A stretch of 64,000 bases of DNA from Caproicibacterium sp. BJN0003. Lineage in GTDB: Bacteria > Bacillota > Clostridia > Oscillospirales > Acutalibacteraceae. The notes below the pieces were generated by a model. That model had not been told where the DNA came from, did not search any database, and worked only from the letters and a program-made list of their open reading frames with translations. Position numbers and translations under genes: made by a program. Below, piece by piece: positions 44,352 through 53,983 of this stretch (within the stretch, counting starts at the first letter, position 1; each line of letters begins with the position of its first letter). The stretch spans positions 806,001 to 870,000 of the forward strand of contig NZ_CP111108.1 of NCBI RefSeq assembly GCF_026314295.1, in the 5' to 3' direction.

Positions 44352-45851
44352 TTAATAGCTTTTTAGTGCCTTTTGGAGCGTGTCGTTGATAATTTTTAGG
44401 GTCTTGATTCGGGCGTAATATTTGTCGTTTGATTCGATAATATGCCAGGGCGCAAACTGAGTGTTGGTATATTTCAGCATATCATTGACAGCTTCTTCAT
44501 ATAGCGGCCATTTTTCCCGATTCCGCCAGTCTTCATCTGTAATTTTCCATTGCTTTGAGGGCGTGTTTTGCCGTTTTTCAAAGCGACGCAGTTGTTCATC
44601 TTGATCAATTTGCAGCCAAAATTTTAAAATGACGGCCCCCCAATTATGAAGTTGCTTTTCAAATTCATTGATCTCTCGATAGGCACGGTGCCAGTCTCCT
44701 TCGGAACAAAAGCCTTCAATGCGCTCCACCATAACTCTTCCATACCAGGTACGGTCAAAAATAGCGATGTGGCCTTCTTTGGGAATCTTTTTCCAGAACC
44801 TCCATAAATAATGGCGGGAGATTTCTTCGTGATTGGGTGCTGCGATTGGAACCACTTCATATCCACGGGGATCAAGTGCTGCAGAAACTCTGCGGATATT
44901 TCCGCCCTTTCCCGCGGCATCCCAACCTTCATAGGCAATTATGACAGGCATTTTTTTAAGGTAAAGAACATTATGAAGATGTGAAAGTCTTTTTTGCTCT
45001 GCTTTTAATTCTTCCTGATATTTTTGAGAAGACAGTGACTTATCCAGAGAAACGTCGCTTAGCTTTTGAATTTCTAGAATTGGAAAGTTTCCGGGATCGA
45101 TAACAGCAGAAGGTGCTGCCGGATGTTTTTCCTGTTCTGCTTTTTTCTGTAGGGCTTTATGAATTTCATCATTTACAGTGCGCAAAACTTCCAGCGTACA
45201 GAGACGGTGATCCATCCCGGAAATTACATGCCACGGCGCATAGTCGGTATCAGTCGCTTCGAGCATCTCGTCGAAGATCTGATAGTATTTATCATATTGG
45301 CGGTTCCTGCGCCAATCTGTTGAAGTGACTCGCCATTCTGTATCTTTGTCGCTGTCCAGCTTTTGAAAGCGCTCTTTTTGTTCTTTTGCGCTAATGTGCA
45401 GGAAAAATTTTAAAATAAGATAACCATTATTGGTAAGATTTCGTTCGAAAGCATTAATTTCTTCGATTCGCTGCAAGTTGGTTCGGTCGTCGATTTCATC
45501 TTCCAAACGTCCTGTGGAAACTTCCATATACCAGCTGCGGTCGAAAATCATCATTTGCGAAGCTTCCGGAAGTTCCATAAAATGTCGCCGCAGAATCGGA
45601 TACCGCTTTTCTTCTGCCGTGGCAGGTACGGTGGAAACTACTTGAAACCATCGCGGATCAAAATTCTTGATGAGTTCTCCGATAACACGTCCTTTTCCAG
45701 CGGCTCCCCAGCCCTCAAACAGGATAATTACCGGAAGTTTTTCTTTTTTTAAGGGCGATTCTAATGAAAAAAGAGCCTCTTTAATTGGTGCAATTTGTTT
45801 TTTATAAGCTTCTTTTTCAATTTGTTCCTTCAAATTTACATTTTCCAGCAT
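44352..45851 (-). CDS. pap: Two-domain polyphosphate kinase 2 (polyphosphate:AMP phosphotransferase type)
   Basis: A 499-residue protein of two tandem PPK2 domains. Domain one has FEGWGAAGKGR and IFDRSWYMEV; domain two has YEGWDAAGKGG and IFDRTWYGRVMVER. The two-domain form is the class II PPK2 that phosphorylates AMP to ADP with polyphosphate. AAGGTGAG precedes ATG 45851. A -10 box TATACT lies upstream without a clear -35 box. Stands alone. Confidence 0.9.
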   Translation of the reverse strand: MLENVNLKEQIEKEAYKKQIAPIKEALFSLESPLKKEKLPVIILFEGWGAAGKGRVIGELIKNFDPRWFQVVSTVPATAEEKRYPILRRHFMELPEASQMMIFDRSWYMEVSTGRLEDEIDDRTNLQRIEEINAFERNLTNNGYLILKFFLHISAKEQKERFQKLDSDKDTEWRVTSTDWRRNRQYDKYYQIFDEMLEATDTDYAPWHVISGMDHRLCTLEVLRTVNDEIHKALQKKAEQEKHPAAPSAVIDPGNFPILEIQKLSDVSLDKSLSSQKYQEELKAEQKRLSHLHNVLYLKKMPVIIAYEGWDAAGKGGNIRRVSAALDPRGYEVVPIAAPNHEEISRHYLWRFWKKIPKEGHIAIFDRTWYGRVMVERIEGFCSEGDWHRAYREINEFEKQLHNWGAVILKFWLQIDQDEQLRRFEKRQNTPSKQWKITDEDWRNREKWPLYEEAVNDMLKYTNTQFAPWHIIESNDKYYARIKTLKIINDTLQKALKSY

Positions 45852-46021
45852 TTTTATCTCACCTTCTGGGAATCATTTTGGCTTTAGTATACACGTTTTT
45901 TATAAAAACACAATAAAATATGAGAAAAGTTTACAAAGCTTTTCAGAAAAAGAATTCGTCTTTTCTTCGAAAAAGAACTGTGATATAATAAAACGGATAT
46001 TATGGAATGGAGGCGGAACAT

Positions 46022-46531
46022 GTGGTGATTCTGGGCATCGATCCCGGTTATGCAATTGTTGGCTACGGTGTTCTGCGGGCCGAAAGAGGACGCTATATCC
46101 CATTGGAACACGGAGCAATCACCACCAAAGCAGGAACTCCATTCGGACGCCGCCTACAGATTATCTACCATTCTTTGATGGTCATTCTGGAAAAATGGCA
46201 TCCTGAGGCGGTCGCACTAGAGAAACTCTATTTTCAAAATAACAAGACAACCGCAATCGGAGTTGCGCAGGCGCGCGGTGTAATTTTACTTGCCTGCGAA
46301 GAAATGAAAGTGCCGGTTTACGAATATACACCTATGCAGATTAAAATGGCAGTCACCGGATTTGGGGGTGCAAAAAAGCCGCAGGTCATGGAGATGACAA
46401 GGCGTCTTTTGTGTCTAAAAGAGGTGCCGAAGCCCGATGATACGGCCGATGCACTTGCGATGGCGATTACCCACGGACAAGCGGCAGGCAGTGCGCTTAA
46501 GAGACAAATGCTCAAGCCATTTCGATCCTGA
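46022..46531 (+). CDS. ruvC: Holliday junction resolvase RuvC
   Basis: A 169-residue endonuclease that cuts Holliday junctions. Acidic residues: D7 in LGIDPGYAIVGYG, the Glu in VALEKLYFQNN, and the C-terminal DDTADALAMAITH. The GTG at 46022 is chosen because GGAGG lies eight bases upstream; ATG 46007 would overlap that site. A TATAAT box lies at 45984-45989. First of the ruvC-ruvA-ruvB set. Confidence 0.95.
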   Translation: MVILGIDPGYAIVGYGVLRAERGRYIPLEHGAITTKAGTPFGRRLQIIYHSLMVILEKWHPEAVALEKLYFQNNKTTAIGVAQARGVILLACEEMKVPVYEYTPMQIKMAVTGFGGAKKPQVMEMTRRLLCLKEVPKPDDTADALAMAITHGQAAGSALKRQMLKPFRS

Positions 46532-46564
46532 ATAGAGTAAAATAAAATTGTGGAGGGAAGCCTC

Positions 46565-47170
46565 GTGTTTTATAGTTTAAACGGAACTTTAATTCATATA
46601 GAGCCGGGAATGGCCGTAATTGAATGCGGAGGAGTCGGCTTTGAATGTCGTACTACCCGGAACACAGAGTCTGTTTTACCTAAAATTGGGGAAAAAGCAA
46701 CGCTCTATACTCATTTAAATGTTCGTGAAGATGCGCTGACCCTTTTTGGTTTTGCTACACAGGCAGAACTCAGCTGTTTCCGCATGCTTACAACGATCAC
46801 CGGAGTAGGTCCAAAAGCGGGACTTGCAATTCTTTCGGTGCTGACACCGCAGCAGGTCGCAATGGCTGCTGCAACGGGAGATAGTAAAGCATTTACAAGA
46901 GCGAGCGGCGTTGGGCCAAAATTGGGACAGAGAATCGTTTTGGAATTAAAGGATAAAGTGAAAGACTTAGCGGCAAAAGATGAAAAATTTGTGCCGGATA
47001 TGGGAATTCCAAGTGCTGCCGGAAACGCTGAAGCGGCGGTCAATGCGCTGACTGTCCTGGGGTATACACCCAGCGAAGCTGCTTCTGTAGTCGGAAAATT
47101 TGACAGTCAGCTTCCGGTAGAGGAACTGATCCGCCTTTCCCTCAAGTCGATGGGATCAAATCTAAAATAA
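46565..47170 (+). CDS. ruvA: Holliday junction branch migration protein RuvA
   Basis: A 201-residue junction-binding protein. The start is GTG 46565 (FYSLNGTLIHI follows), with GGAGGGAAG upstream; a GTG at 46550 would place the ribosome site inside the gene. N-terminal OB domain, two HhH motifs (ITGVGPKAGL and ASGVGPKLGQRI), and the C-terminal RuvB-binding domain (VNALTVLGYTPSEA). Thirty-three bases after ruvC. Confidence 0.95.
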   Translation: MFYSLNGTLIHIEPGMAVIECGGVGFECRTTRNTESVLPKIGEKATLYTHLNVREDALTLFGFATQAELSCFRMLTTITGVGPKAGLAILSVLTPQQVAMAAATGDSKAFTRASGVGPKLGQRIVLELKDKVKDLAAKDEKFVPDMGIPSAAGNAEAAVNALTVLGYTPSEAASVVGKFDSQLPVEELIRLSLKSMGSNLK

Positions 47171-47210
47171 TTGAAAGATAAAGACTAAAAAAAGAAGGGA
47201 GGGCAGTTCT

Positions 47211-48269
47211 ATGGAATATCAGGAAGATGATTTTGATCTGGAAAATCGTATGGTTGCTCCGGAATATAATCCGGAAGATGCAGAGGTGGAAAATCCGCTG
47301 CGCCCGAAATGTCTAAGTGATTATATTGGGCAGGAGAAGGTTAAGGAAAATTTATCAATTTTTATCGAGGCTGCAAAGCAGCGGAAAGAAAGTCTTGACC
47401 ACGTCTTGCTTTATGGCCCGCCGGGACTCGGCAAAACAACACTTGCGGGGATTATTGCAAATGAATTGGGCGTCAATCTGCGCATTACGAGTGGCCCTGC
47501 TATCGAGAAACCCGGTGATTTAGCAGCTATTTTGACGAATCTCAATCCTGGAGATGTGCTGTTTATTGATGAGGTGCATCGCCTTCCGCGAACGGTGGAG
47601 GAAATCCTTTACCCTGCGATGGAGGATTATGCGATCGATATTATTACCGGTAAGGGACAGATGGCGGCAAGTTATCATCTGCCGCTGCCTAAGTTTACAC
47701 TAGTTGGTGCAACGACCCGTGCGGGGCAATTAAGTGCGCCTTTACGAGACCGCTTTGGAGTCGTGCTGCGCCTGGAACTTTATTCTCCGCAGGAGCTTGC
47801 CAAAATTGTGGAGCGCAGCGCAGGAATCCTGGGGATTAAAATTGAGGCGGACGGCGCTTTGGAGATTGCCTCCCGCAGCCGTGGAACGCCGCGAATTGCT
47901 AATCGCATGCTTAAACGAGTGAGAGATTTTGCACAGATGATGACAAACGGCGTGATCACCTATGAATCCGCCAAGCTTGGACTGGATCGGATGGAAGTGG
48001 ATGAAATTGGCCTGGATGCCAATGACCGCCGTATGCTTCGTACCATGATCGAGTATTATAATGGTGGGCCCGTTGGGTTGGATACGTTGGCGGCGGCCAT
48101 CGGAGAAGAAGCGATTACATTGGAGGATGTTTATGAGCCTTATTTGATGCAGATCGGCTTTTTGGCAAGGACGCCTAGGGGAAGAGTGGCGACAAAAGCT
48201 GCTTATCTGCACCTTGGAATTACGCCGCCGGAATCAGATACCGACGATAACCAACAAAAATTATTTTGA
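47211..48269 (+). CDS. ruvB: Holliday junction branch migration ATPase RuvB
   Basis: A 352-residue AAA+ motor. [18 protein letters not shown], Walker [13 protein letters not shown], Walker [12 protein letters not shown], the sensor region GATTRAG, and the C-terminal winged helix ([16 protein letters not shown] and [13 protein letters not shown]). AGGGAGGG precedes ATG 47211. Completes the ruv operon. Confidence 0.97.
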   Translation: MEYQEDDFDLENRMVAPEYNPEDAEVENPLRPKCLSDYIGQEKVKENLSIFIEAAKQRKESLDHVLLYGPPGLGKTTLAGIIANELGVNLRITSGPAIEKPGDLAAILTNLNPGDVLFIDEVHRLPRTVEEILYPAMEDYAIDIITGKGQMAASYHLPLPKFTLVGATTRAGQLSAPLRDRFGVVLRLELYSPQELAKIVERSAGILGIKIEADGALEIASRSRGTPRIANRMLKRVRDFAQMMTNGVITYESAKLGLDRMEVDEIGLDANDRRMLRTMIEYYNGGPVGLDTLAAAIGEEAITLEDVYEPYLMQIGFLARTPRGRVATKAAYLHLGITPPESDTDDNQQKLF

Positions 48270-48324
48270 ATTTTCTGCTTTTCATGCTTAAAATATAGAA
48301 TCAAGAACGGAGTGTAAAGAAACA

Positions 48325-49674
48325 ATGGGAAGATTATTTGGAACAGATGGTGTGCGCGGGGTCGCGAATAGCGAATTGACTTGCGAAATGGCGCTTCAAA
48401 TTGGGCGCGCTGCAGCAATGGTACTGACCGACAGCACACACCGCCATCCCAAAATTTTGATCGGCAAGGATACCCGCCGGTCTTCCGATATGCTGGAAGC
48501 GGCAATGACCGCAGGACTCTGCAGTGTGGGGGCCAACGTGGTTCAGCTTGGTGTTGTGCCGACTCCGGCGGTGGCATTTCTCGTTGGAAAATATAAGGCG
48601 GACGCTGGCGTGATGCTAACCGCCAGCCATAATCCCTGTGAGTTTAATGGCATTAAAATCTTTTCCGGTGACGGCTATAAACTGCCCGATGCGCTGGAAG
48701 AGCAGATCGAAGCGATTGTTCTCGACAAGGCTCAGACACCGCCTACGCCGATTCGTGGCAATGTTGGCTGTGTTTCAACTGCCCCAAATGTAGTCAGAGA
48801 TTATGTGGATCATATTAAAAGTGCAGTCCCGTTTTCTCTTGATGGTATGAAAATTGCGATCGACTGCGCCAATGGGGCTGCTTCCCGTACAGCAGAGCTG
48901 CTCTTCACAGAGCTCGGTGCAGAATGCCATATGCTGTCTAATCATCCGGATGGGGTCAATGTAAACGACAACTGCGGCTCTACCCATATGGAAAATTTGA
49001 TGCTGTATGTGAAAGAACACCAGCTGGATGCCGGGGTGGCCTTTGATGGAGATGCTGATCGGTGCTTGGCGGTCGATGATAAAGGACAGCTGGTGGACGG
49101 CGATTTTGTCATGGCTATTTGCGGCGCCGATATGAAATCCCGCGGCAAATTAAACCGTGATACGATTGTCGGTACCATTATGACGAATATGGGATTTAAG
49201 CGCTTTTGTGAGGAAAACGGGATGCACTTTTGTTCCACGAAGGTCGGAGATCGCTATGTACTGGAAGAAATGCAGCAGGAAGGCTATAATTTTGGCGGCG
49301 AGCAAAGCGGCCATGTGATCTTCCTTGATTTTGCTACTACCGGAGACGGTCAGCTGACCGCTACACAGCTTTTGTCGCTTGTTAGGCGCCGCGACGCAAA
49401 GCTTAGTTCCCTTGCAACTTTGATGACTCGTTATCCGCAGGTAATGGTCAACGTAGAGGTTGCAGCGGAAGGAAAACTGCGCTTTTATACCGACAATGAG
49501 GTCAAAGAAGCGATCGAAGCCGCAAAAAAGAAGCTGGGAAATGCCGGACGGGTCGTGGTTCGGCCTTCCGGGACAGAGCCGCTTCTGCGCGTGATGATTG
49601 AAGGAGAAGATCCTTCCTATATTGAAGCACTCGCCAATTCCGTCGCAGATGTGATTCGGGAGCGGTTGAGCTGA
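48325..49674 (+). CDS. glmM: Phosphoglucosamine mutase
   Basis: A 449-residue enzyme converting glucosamine-6-phosphate to glucosamine-1-phosphate for cell-wall precursors. FGTDGVRGVANSELT at the start, the phosphoserine S101 in TASHNPCEFNG, the metal loop FDGDADRCLAVD, and the C-terminal RPSGTEPLLRVMIEG. GGAGTG precedes ATG 48325. The stop overlaps the next start (TGATG at 49672-49676). Confidence 0.96.
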   Translation: MGRLFGTDGVRGVANSELTCEMALQIGRAAAMVLTDSTHRHPKILIGKDTRRSSDMLEAAMTAGLCSVGANVVQLGVVPTPAVAFLVGKYKADAGVMLTASHNPCEFNGIKIFSGDGYKLPDALEEQIEAIVLDKAQTPPTPIRGNVGCVSTAPNVVRDYVDHIKSAVPFSLDGMKIAIDCANGAASRTAELLFTELGAECHMLSNHPDGVNVNDNCGSTHMENLMLYVKEHQLDAGVAFDGDADRCLAVDDKGQLVDGDFVMAICGADMKSRGKLNRDTIVGTIMTNMGFKRFCEENGMHFCSTKVGDRYVLEEMQQEGYNFGGEQSGHVIFLDFATTGDGQLTATQLLSLVRRRDAKLSSLATLMTRYPQVMVNVEVAAEGKLRFYTDNEVKEAIEAAKKKLGNAGRVVVRPSGTEPLLRVMIEGEDPSYIEALANSVADVIRERLS

Positions 49675-50534
49675 TGCGCGCGTCACAGTGGCAGGATTAT
49701 GAACTGCTGGATACTTCCGGCGGAGAACGACTGGAACGTTGGGGCGATGTGCTTTTGATTCGGCCGGATCCACAGATTATTTGGAATACGCCGAAAAAAG
49801 ATCCTCGATGGAAACAAGCGGCGGCGCGATATGTGCGTTCTTCTTCCGGCGGTGGGCACTGGGAAACTTTTCATAAGGTTCCGGCTGTTTGGAGTATCCG
49901 TCGAAATGAGCTTACTTTCCGACTCAAAATGATGGGCTTTAAGCATACGGGAATTTTTCCGGAGCAGGCGGTCAACTGGGATTTTGCCGCGGAAAAGATC
50001 AAAAATGCGGGACGCCCGATTAAAGTGCTCAACTTGTTCGGCTATACCGGTGCCGCGACCCTCGCTTGTATGCAGGCGGGCGCTACGGTCACACATGTAG
50101 ACGCAAGCCGCGGCATGGTTCAGTGGGCAAAGGAAAATGCAGCAGCAAGTGGGCTTGCAGATAAACCGGTTCGCTGGCTCGTTGATGATTGTACGAAGTT
50201 TGTGGAGCGGGAAGAAAGACGCGGACATCACTATGATGGAATCATTATGGACCCGCCTTCTTATGGCCGAGGACCGGGGGGAGAAGTTTGGAAATTGGAA
50301 GAACAGCTTTATCCTCTCGTTTTGCAGTGCTTACCGATTTTAAGCGAAAAGCCGCTGTTTTTCCTGCTGAATTCTTATACGTCAGGGCTTTCTCCGGCGG
50401 TGATGCAGTATCTGCTCGGTGTTCTGATGAAACCAAGATTCGGCGGACAAGTTTCTGCTGATGAGATTGGTCTTCGGGTCACATCGACCGGAATGGTTTT
50501 GCCCTGCGGCAGTACGGCGATTTGGGAATCTTAA
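49674..50534 (+). CDS. Class I SAM-dependent methyltransferase (RlmI/RlmK-like)
   Basis: A 286-residue methyltransferase related to the rRNA 5-methylcytosine or RlmI/K-like group. VLNLFGYTGAATLACMQAGA is SAM motif I, followed by THVDASRGMVQWAKENA and MDPPSYGRGPGGEVWK as the catalytic-region motif. It lacks an obvious PUA domain. Translationally coupled to glmM. The RNA target is not visible. Confidence 0.82.
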   Translation: MRASQWQDYELLDTSGGERLERWGDVLLIRPDPQIIWNTPKKDPRWKQAAARYVRSSSGGGHWETFHKVPAVWSIRRNELTFRLKMMGFKHTGIFPEQAVNWDFAAEKIKNAGRPIKVLNLFGYTGAATLACMQAGATVTHVDASRGMVQWAKENAAASGLADKPVRWLVDDCTKFVEREERRGHHYDGIIMDPPSYGRGPGGEVWKLEEQLYPLVLQCLPILSEKPLFFLLNSYTSGLSPAVMQYLLGVLMKPRFGGQVSADEIGLRVTSTGMVLPCGSTAIWES

Positions 50535-50593
50535 TAAAATAAATACAATACTGTAATGTAACCCTTTTGGGGTATGTATACAAGGAGAGTTTT

Positions 50594-51448
50594 ATGAGCT
50601 TTATCACAGTAGACAATGTCCGCTTTTCCTATGGAGAAGAGGCAGGTGAGCCCGAGGTACTCAAAGGGATTTCCCTTTCTGTGGAACGTGGTGAGTTTTT
50701 AGCGCTTTTGGGGCATAACGGTTCCGGGAAAAGCACGATGGCAAAGCTTTTTAATGCAATGCTGCTGCCTCTTTCCGGTACTGTGACCGTAGATGGCATG
50801 GATACCAGAGAGGACGATAAAAAATTTGAGATTCGTCGCAAAGTAGGCCTTGTTCAGCAGAATCCGGACAACCAGTTGGTTGCATCGATTGTAGAAGAAG
50901 ATGTAGCATTTGGACCGGAAAATTTAGGACTTCCTCCGAAAGTGATTCGTGAGCGCGTGGATCGTGCGCTCAAAGCGGTAGAAATGTACGATTATCGTAC
51001 GCATGCGCCGTATAAGCTTTCCGGTGGACAGAAACAGCGAGTCGCGATTGCTGGAATCATTGCAATGGAGCCGGATTGTATTGTATTGGACGAGCCTACT
51101 GCTATGCTGGACCCCCGCGGTCGGCAGGAAGTCATGGATACCATTCATAAGCTGAATGAAGAAGATGGGATTACCATTATTCTCATTACGCATTATATGG
51201 ATGAAGCGGTGCAGGCCGGTCGTGTGATCGTGATGGACAGCGGTGAGGTCTTGACGGAAGGTACGCCGGAACAGGTTTTTTCACAAGTAGAACTTTTAAA
51301 AAAACATCGGCTCGATGTACCGCAGGCTACCGAATTAAACTTTCGGCTGCGCGGAGCGGGCTGCCCGATGCCGAAGTGTGCTCTTTCGATTGAAGATTGT
51401 GTGGCGGCCATTGAACCGCTGCTCAAAAAGAAAAAGGAGGCTCTCTGA
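50594..51448 (+). CDS. ecfA1: ECF transporter ATPase A1
   Basis: A 284-residue ATPase of the energy-coupling factor module for vitamin import. Walker [15 protein letters not shown]-loop VQQNPDNQL, signature [13 protein letters not shown], Walker [17 protein letters not shown] 50594 has AAGGAG upstream. The stop overlaps the ecfA2 start (TGATG). Confidence 0.94.
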   Translation: MSFITVDNVRFSYGEEAGEPEVLKGISLSVERGEFLALLGHNGSGKSTMAKLFNAMLLPLSGTVTVDGMDTREDDKKFEIRRKVGLVQQNPDNQLVASIVEEDVAFGPENLGLPPKVIRERVDRALKAVEMYDYRTHAPYKLSGGQKQRVAIAGIIAMEPDCIVLDEPTAMLDPRGRQEVMDTIHKLNEEDGITIILITHYMDEAVQAGRVIVMDSGEVLTEGTPEQVFSQVELLKKHRLDVPQATELNFRLRGAGCPMPKCALSIEDCVAAIEPLLKKKKEAL

Positions 51449-52311
51449 TGGCATTACTGGAAGTGAAAAATCTTTCTGTGGTTTATGGCAAAGGAACTCC
51501 TTTTGAAAAAGCTGCTGTGCAGAATGTGAACTTTTCGATTGAGGCCGGCGAATTTATCGGAGTGATCGGACACACCGGCAGCGGAAAAAGTACGCTGATT
51601 CAGACTTTGAATGGGTTAATCAAGCCAACGGACGGACAGGTTTTGCTGGAAGACCGTGATATCTGGGCAGAACCCAAAAAGATTCGCGCTGTGCGGTTTA
51701 AAGTTGGGATGGTGTTTCAATATCCGGAAAATCAGCTGTTTGAAGAAACGGTACTCAAAGATATCAGCTTTGGTCCTGGAAATATGGGCTTGACAGCTGG
51801 AGAAATTGAAACGCGTGCACGCAATGCCGCAAAATTTGTCGGTCTTCCGGATGCACTTTTGGAGAAGAGCCCCTTTGAACTTTCCGGAGGTGAAAAACGT
51901 CGGGTTGCAATCGCTGGTGTGATTGCTATGGACCCCGATGTTTTGATTTTGGATGAACCAACGGCGGGATTGGATCCCGCTGGCAGAGATGTGCTTTTGA
52001 GTCAGCTTTTAAGCTATCATGCACAGCGCCATAATACAATTCTGCTTGTTTCTCATAGTATGGAAGATGTGGCACGGGTTGCCGACCGGGTTCTCGTCAT
52101 GAACGATTCTCATTTGGAAATGTTGGATAAAACAGCTAATGTTTTTGCGCAGGATCAACGGTTGGAACAAATTGGACTAAAGGTGCCGCAGATTACGAAG
52201 ATTATGTCGATTCTCAAATCCGACGGATATCCGGTAGAGACTGTTTTAACAATGGAGCAGGCAGTTACTCAGCTCCTTTCTTTGGTCAATAAAGGAGGTG
52301 CTGCCGTATGA
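51448..52311 (+). CDS. ecfA2: ECF transporter ATPase A2
   Basis: A 287-residue partner ATPase. Walker A GHTGSGKSTLIQT, Q-loop VFQYPENQLFEE, signature LSGGEKRRVAIAG, Walker B VLILDEPTAGLDPAGRD. Coupled to both neighbours. Together A1, A2 and T serve several substrate-binding S subunits encoded elsewhere. Confidence 0.94.
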   Translation: MALLEVKNLSVVYGKGTPFEKAAVQNVNFSIEAGEFIGVIGHTGSGKSTLIQTLNGLIKPTDGQVLLEDRDIWAEPKKIRAVRFKVGMVFQYPENQLFEETVLKDISFGPGNMGLTAGEIETRARNAAKFVGLPDALLEKSPFELSGGEKRRVAIAGVIAMDPDVLILDEPTAGLDPAGRDVLLSQLLSYHAQRHNTILLVSHSMEDVARVADRVLVMNDSHLEMLDKTANVFAQDQRLEQIGLKVPQITKIMSILKSDGYPVETVLTMEQAVTQLLSLVNKGGAAV

Positions 52312-53123
52312 TGCGTGATATTACATTGGGACAGTATTTCCCGGGAAAATCACCAGTTCATAAACTGGATCCCCGCATTAAGATCGTTTTGACGATTGCT
52401 CTGATCGTTTATGTCTTTCTGGCACGCAATTTTGTGTCGCTTGGATTTTTGGTAGCAACGGTCTTTATTGTTCTTCTGATGTCCGGTGTGCCGCTGAAAC
52501 TCTATTTTAAGAGCATCAAAGGCGTGATTTTTATTGTGATTTTTACTTCGATTCTGAATCTTTTCTATGGAACCGGAGAACCTTTGATTACGCTTTTTGG
52601 ATTTATGACCATTACTTGGAACGGCATCTGCAATGCAATTTTTATCAGTGTTCGGATTATCAGTCTGATTCTTTTCAGCTCTGTTTTGACGTTCACAACT
52701 TCTCCTACAGAACTGACGGACGCTTTGGAACGCATTTTAAAGCCGCTTAAAGTGTTTCATGTAAAGGTACATGAAATTGCCATGATGATGACGATTGCGC
52801 TGCGCTTTGTTCCAACTTTGCTGGAAGAAACGGATAAAATTATGTCTGCACAGAAGGCACGCGGTGCCGATATGGAATCGGGGGGGCTTATGCAGCGGAT
52901 TAAGGCGCTGATTCCGGTGTTGATTCCCCTTTTTGTCAGCTCGTTCCGTCGCGCCTATGACCTTGCCATGGCAATGGAGTGCCGCTGCTATCACGGCGGT
53001 GAAGGCCGCACCAAGATGAAGGTGCTGCATATGGGTGGCCGTGATGTCGTAGCTTGTATCTGCGCTGCATTTGTGCTTACGGCTATTTTGTTTCTGAATG
53101 GCATCATGCCGGTACAGCTGTAA
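52308..53123 (+). CDS. ecfT: ECF transporter transmembrane subunit T
   Basis: A 271-residue membrane coupling protein with about five hydrophobic segments. The conserved start is LGQYFPGKSPVHKLDPRIK, and the coupling-helix motif QKARGAD is followed by a second motif MAMECRCYHGG. ATG 52308 overlaps the ecfA2 stop; ATG 52311 is adjacent. AAAGGAGG lies upstream. Confidence 0.93.
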   Translation: MMRDITLGQYFPGKSPVHKLDPRIKIVLTIALIVYVFLARNFVSLGFLVATVFIVLLMSGVPLKLYFKSIKGVIFIVIFTSILNLFYGTGEPLITLFGFMTITWNGICNAIFISVRIISLILFSSVLTFTTSPTELTDALERILKPLKVFHVKVHEIAMMMTIALRFVPTLLEETDKIMSAQKARGADMESGGLMQRIKALIPVLIPLFVSSFRRAYDLAMAMECRCYHGGEGRTKMKVLHMGGRDVVACICAAFVLTAILFLNGIMPVQL

Positions 53124-53224
53124 CCTTTTTGGGTTCGTTTATTTTTAATTCATATTTTAGGAATATAATATCTCTTTATGTTTATGAAAATAGATTGCTG
53201 ATTTTTAGGGAAGGGAGCACTTTT

Positions 53225-53983
53225 ATGCGGAATTTACTCCTGAGAATCTGCTTTGATGGAGCAAAATATCATGGCTGGCAGATTCAGGAGAATGCGATAA
53301 CGGTACAGGAAGTGTTCCAAAAAGCTTTGGAAGATGTCCTTCATGAAACGCCGGAATTAAAAGGATGCTCCCGAACAGATTCCGGTGTGCATGCAAACGA
53401 GTTTTGCATTTCTCTCAAAACGGAGCGCAAAATTCCAGCACAGCGTTTGCCGTTTGCATTGAATCATTTTTTGCCGGAGGATGTGGCAGTACTTTCCTGC
53501 GAGGAAGTTCCGAAAAGTTTTCATGCAAGGTATTCCTGCAAAGGAAAAGAATATATTTATAGAATATGGACCTCTCCTGTTCGCAATCCGTTTCTTAGGG
53601 GACGGGCACTTCATTACTGGTACCCGCTCGACGAGCAGAAAATGCAGGAAGCCGCAGAATACTTTTTAGGGTCGCATGATTTTACTTCTTTTTGTACGCT
53701 GGATCAGCGAGAAATGGGAGATTTTGTCCGTACAGTGACGACTGCAAAAATTGAGCGAAAAGAGAATTTCTTAACTTTTACAGTAGCTGCTGATGGATTT
53801 TTGTATCATATGGTTCGAATTATGGTTGGAACGCTGCTCATGGTGGGAGAAGGGAAACTTTCGCCGGAGTCGGTGGAAAGAATTTTAAAAGCAAAGGATC
53901 GCTCAGCGGCAGGACCTACTGCGCCGTCGCAGGGGCTTTATTTGAATCGGGTATTTTATGATGAGAAGGAAGTGATGGGATGA
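53225..53983 (+). CDS. truA: tRNA pseudouridine synthase A
   Basis: A 252-residue enzyme that modifies U38-U40 of tRNA. The catalytic aspartate is D52 in CSRTDSGVHANEF; the start FDGAKYHGWQIQ and the later FLYHMVRIMVGTLL are conserved. AAGGGAG precedes ATG 53225. It follows ecfT, a gene order common in Firmicutes. The stop overlaps the next gene by four bases. Confidence 0.95.
   Translation: MRNLLLRICFDGAKYHGWQIQENAITVQEVFQKALEDVLHETPELKGCSRTDSGVHANEFCISLKTERKIPAQRLPFALNHFLPEDVAVLSCEEVPKSFHARYSCKGKEYIYRIWTSPVRNPFLRGRALHYWYPLDEQKMQEAAEYFLGSHDFTSFCTLDQREMGDFVRTVTTAKIERKENFLTFTVAADGFLYHMVRIMVGTLLMVGEGKLSPESVERILKAKDRSAAGPTAPSQGLYLNRVFYDEKEVMG

Noticed and set aside
46007-46021. ATG 46007 as the ruvC start.
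   Set aside because: The GGAGG at 46009-46013 overlaps it and is ideally placed for GTG 46022, which gives the usual RuvC N-terminus.
49683-50231. A 182-codon minus-strand frame.
   Set aside because: It is antisense to the methyltransferase downstream of glmM and shows no protein motif.
50535-50593. ACCC/GGGGT hairpin before ecfA1.
   Set aside because: Only four or five pairs and no T tract; too weak to call a regulator or terminator.
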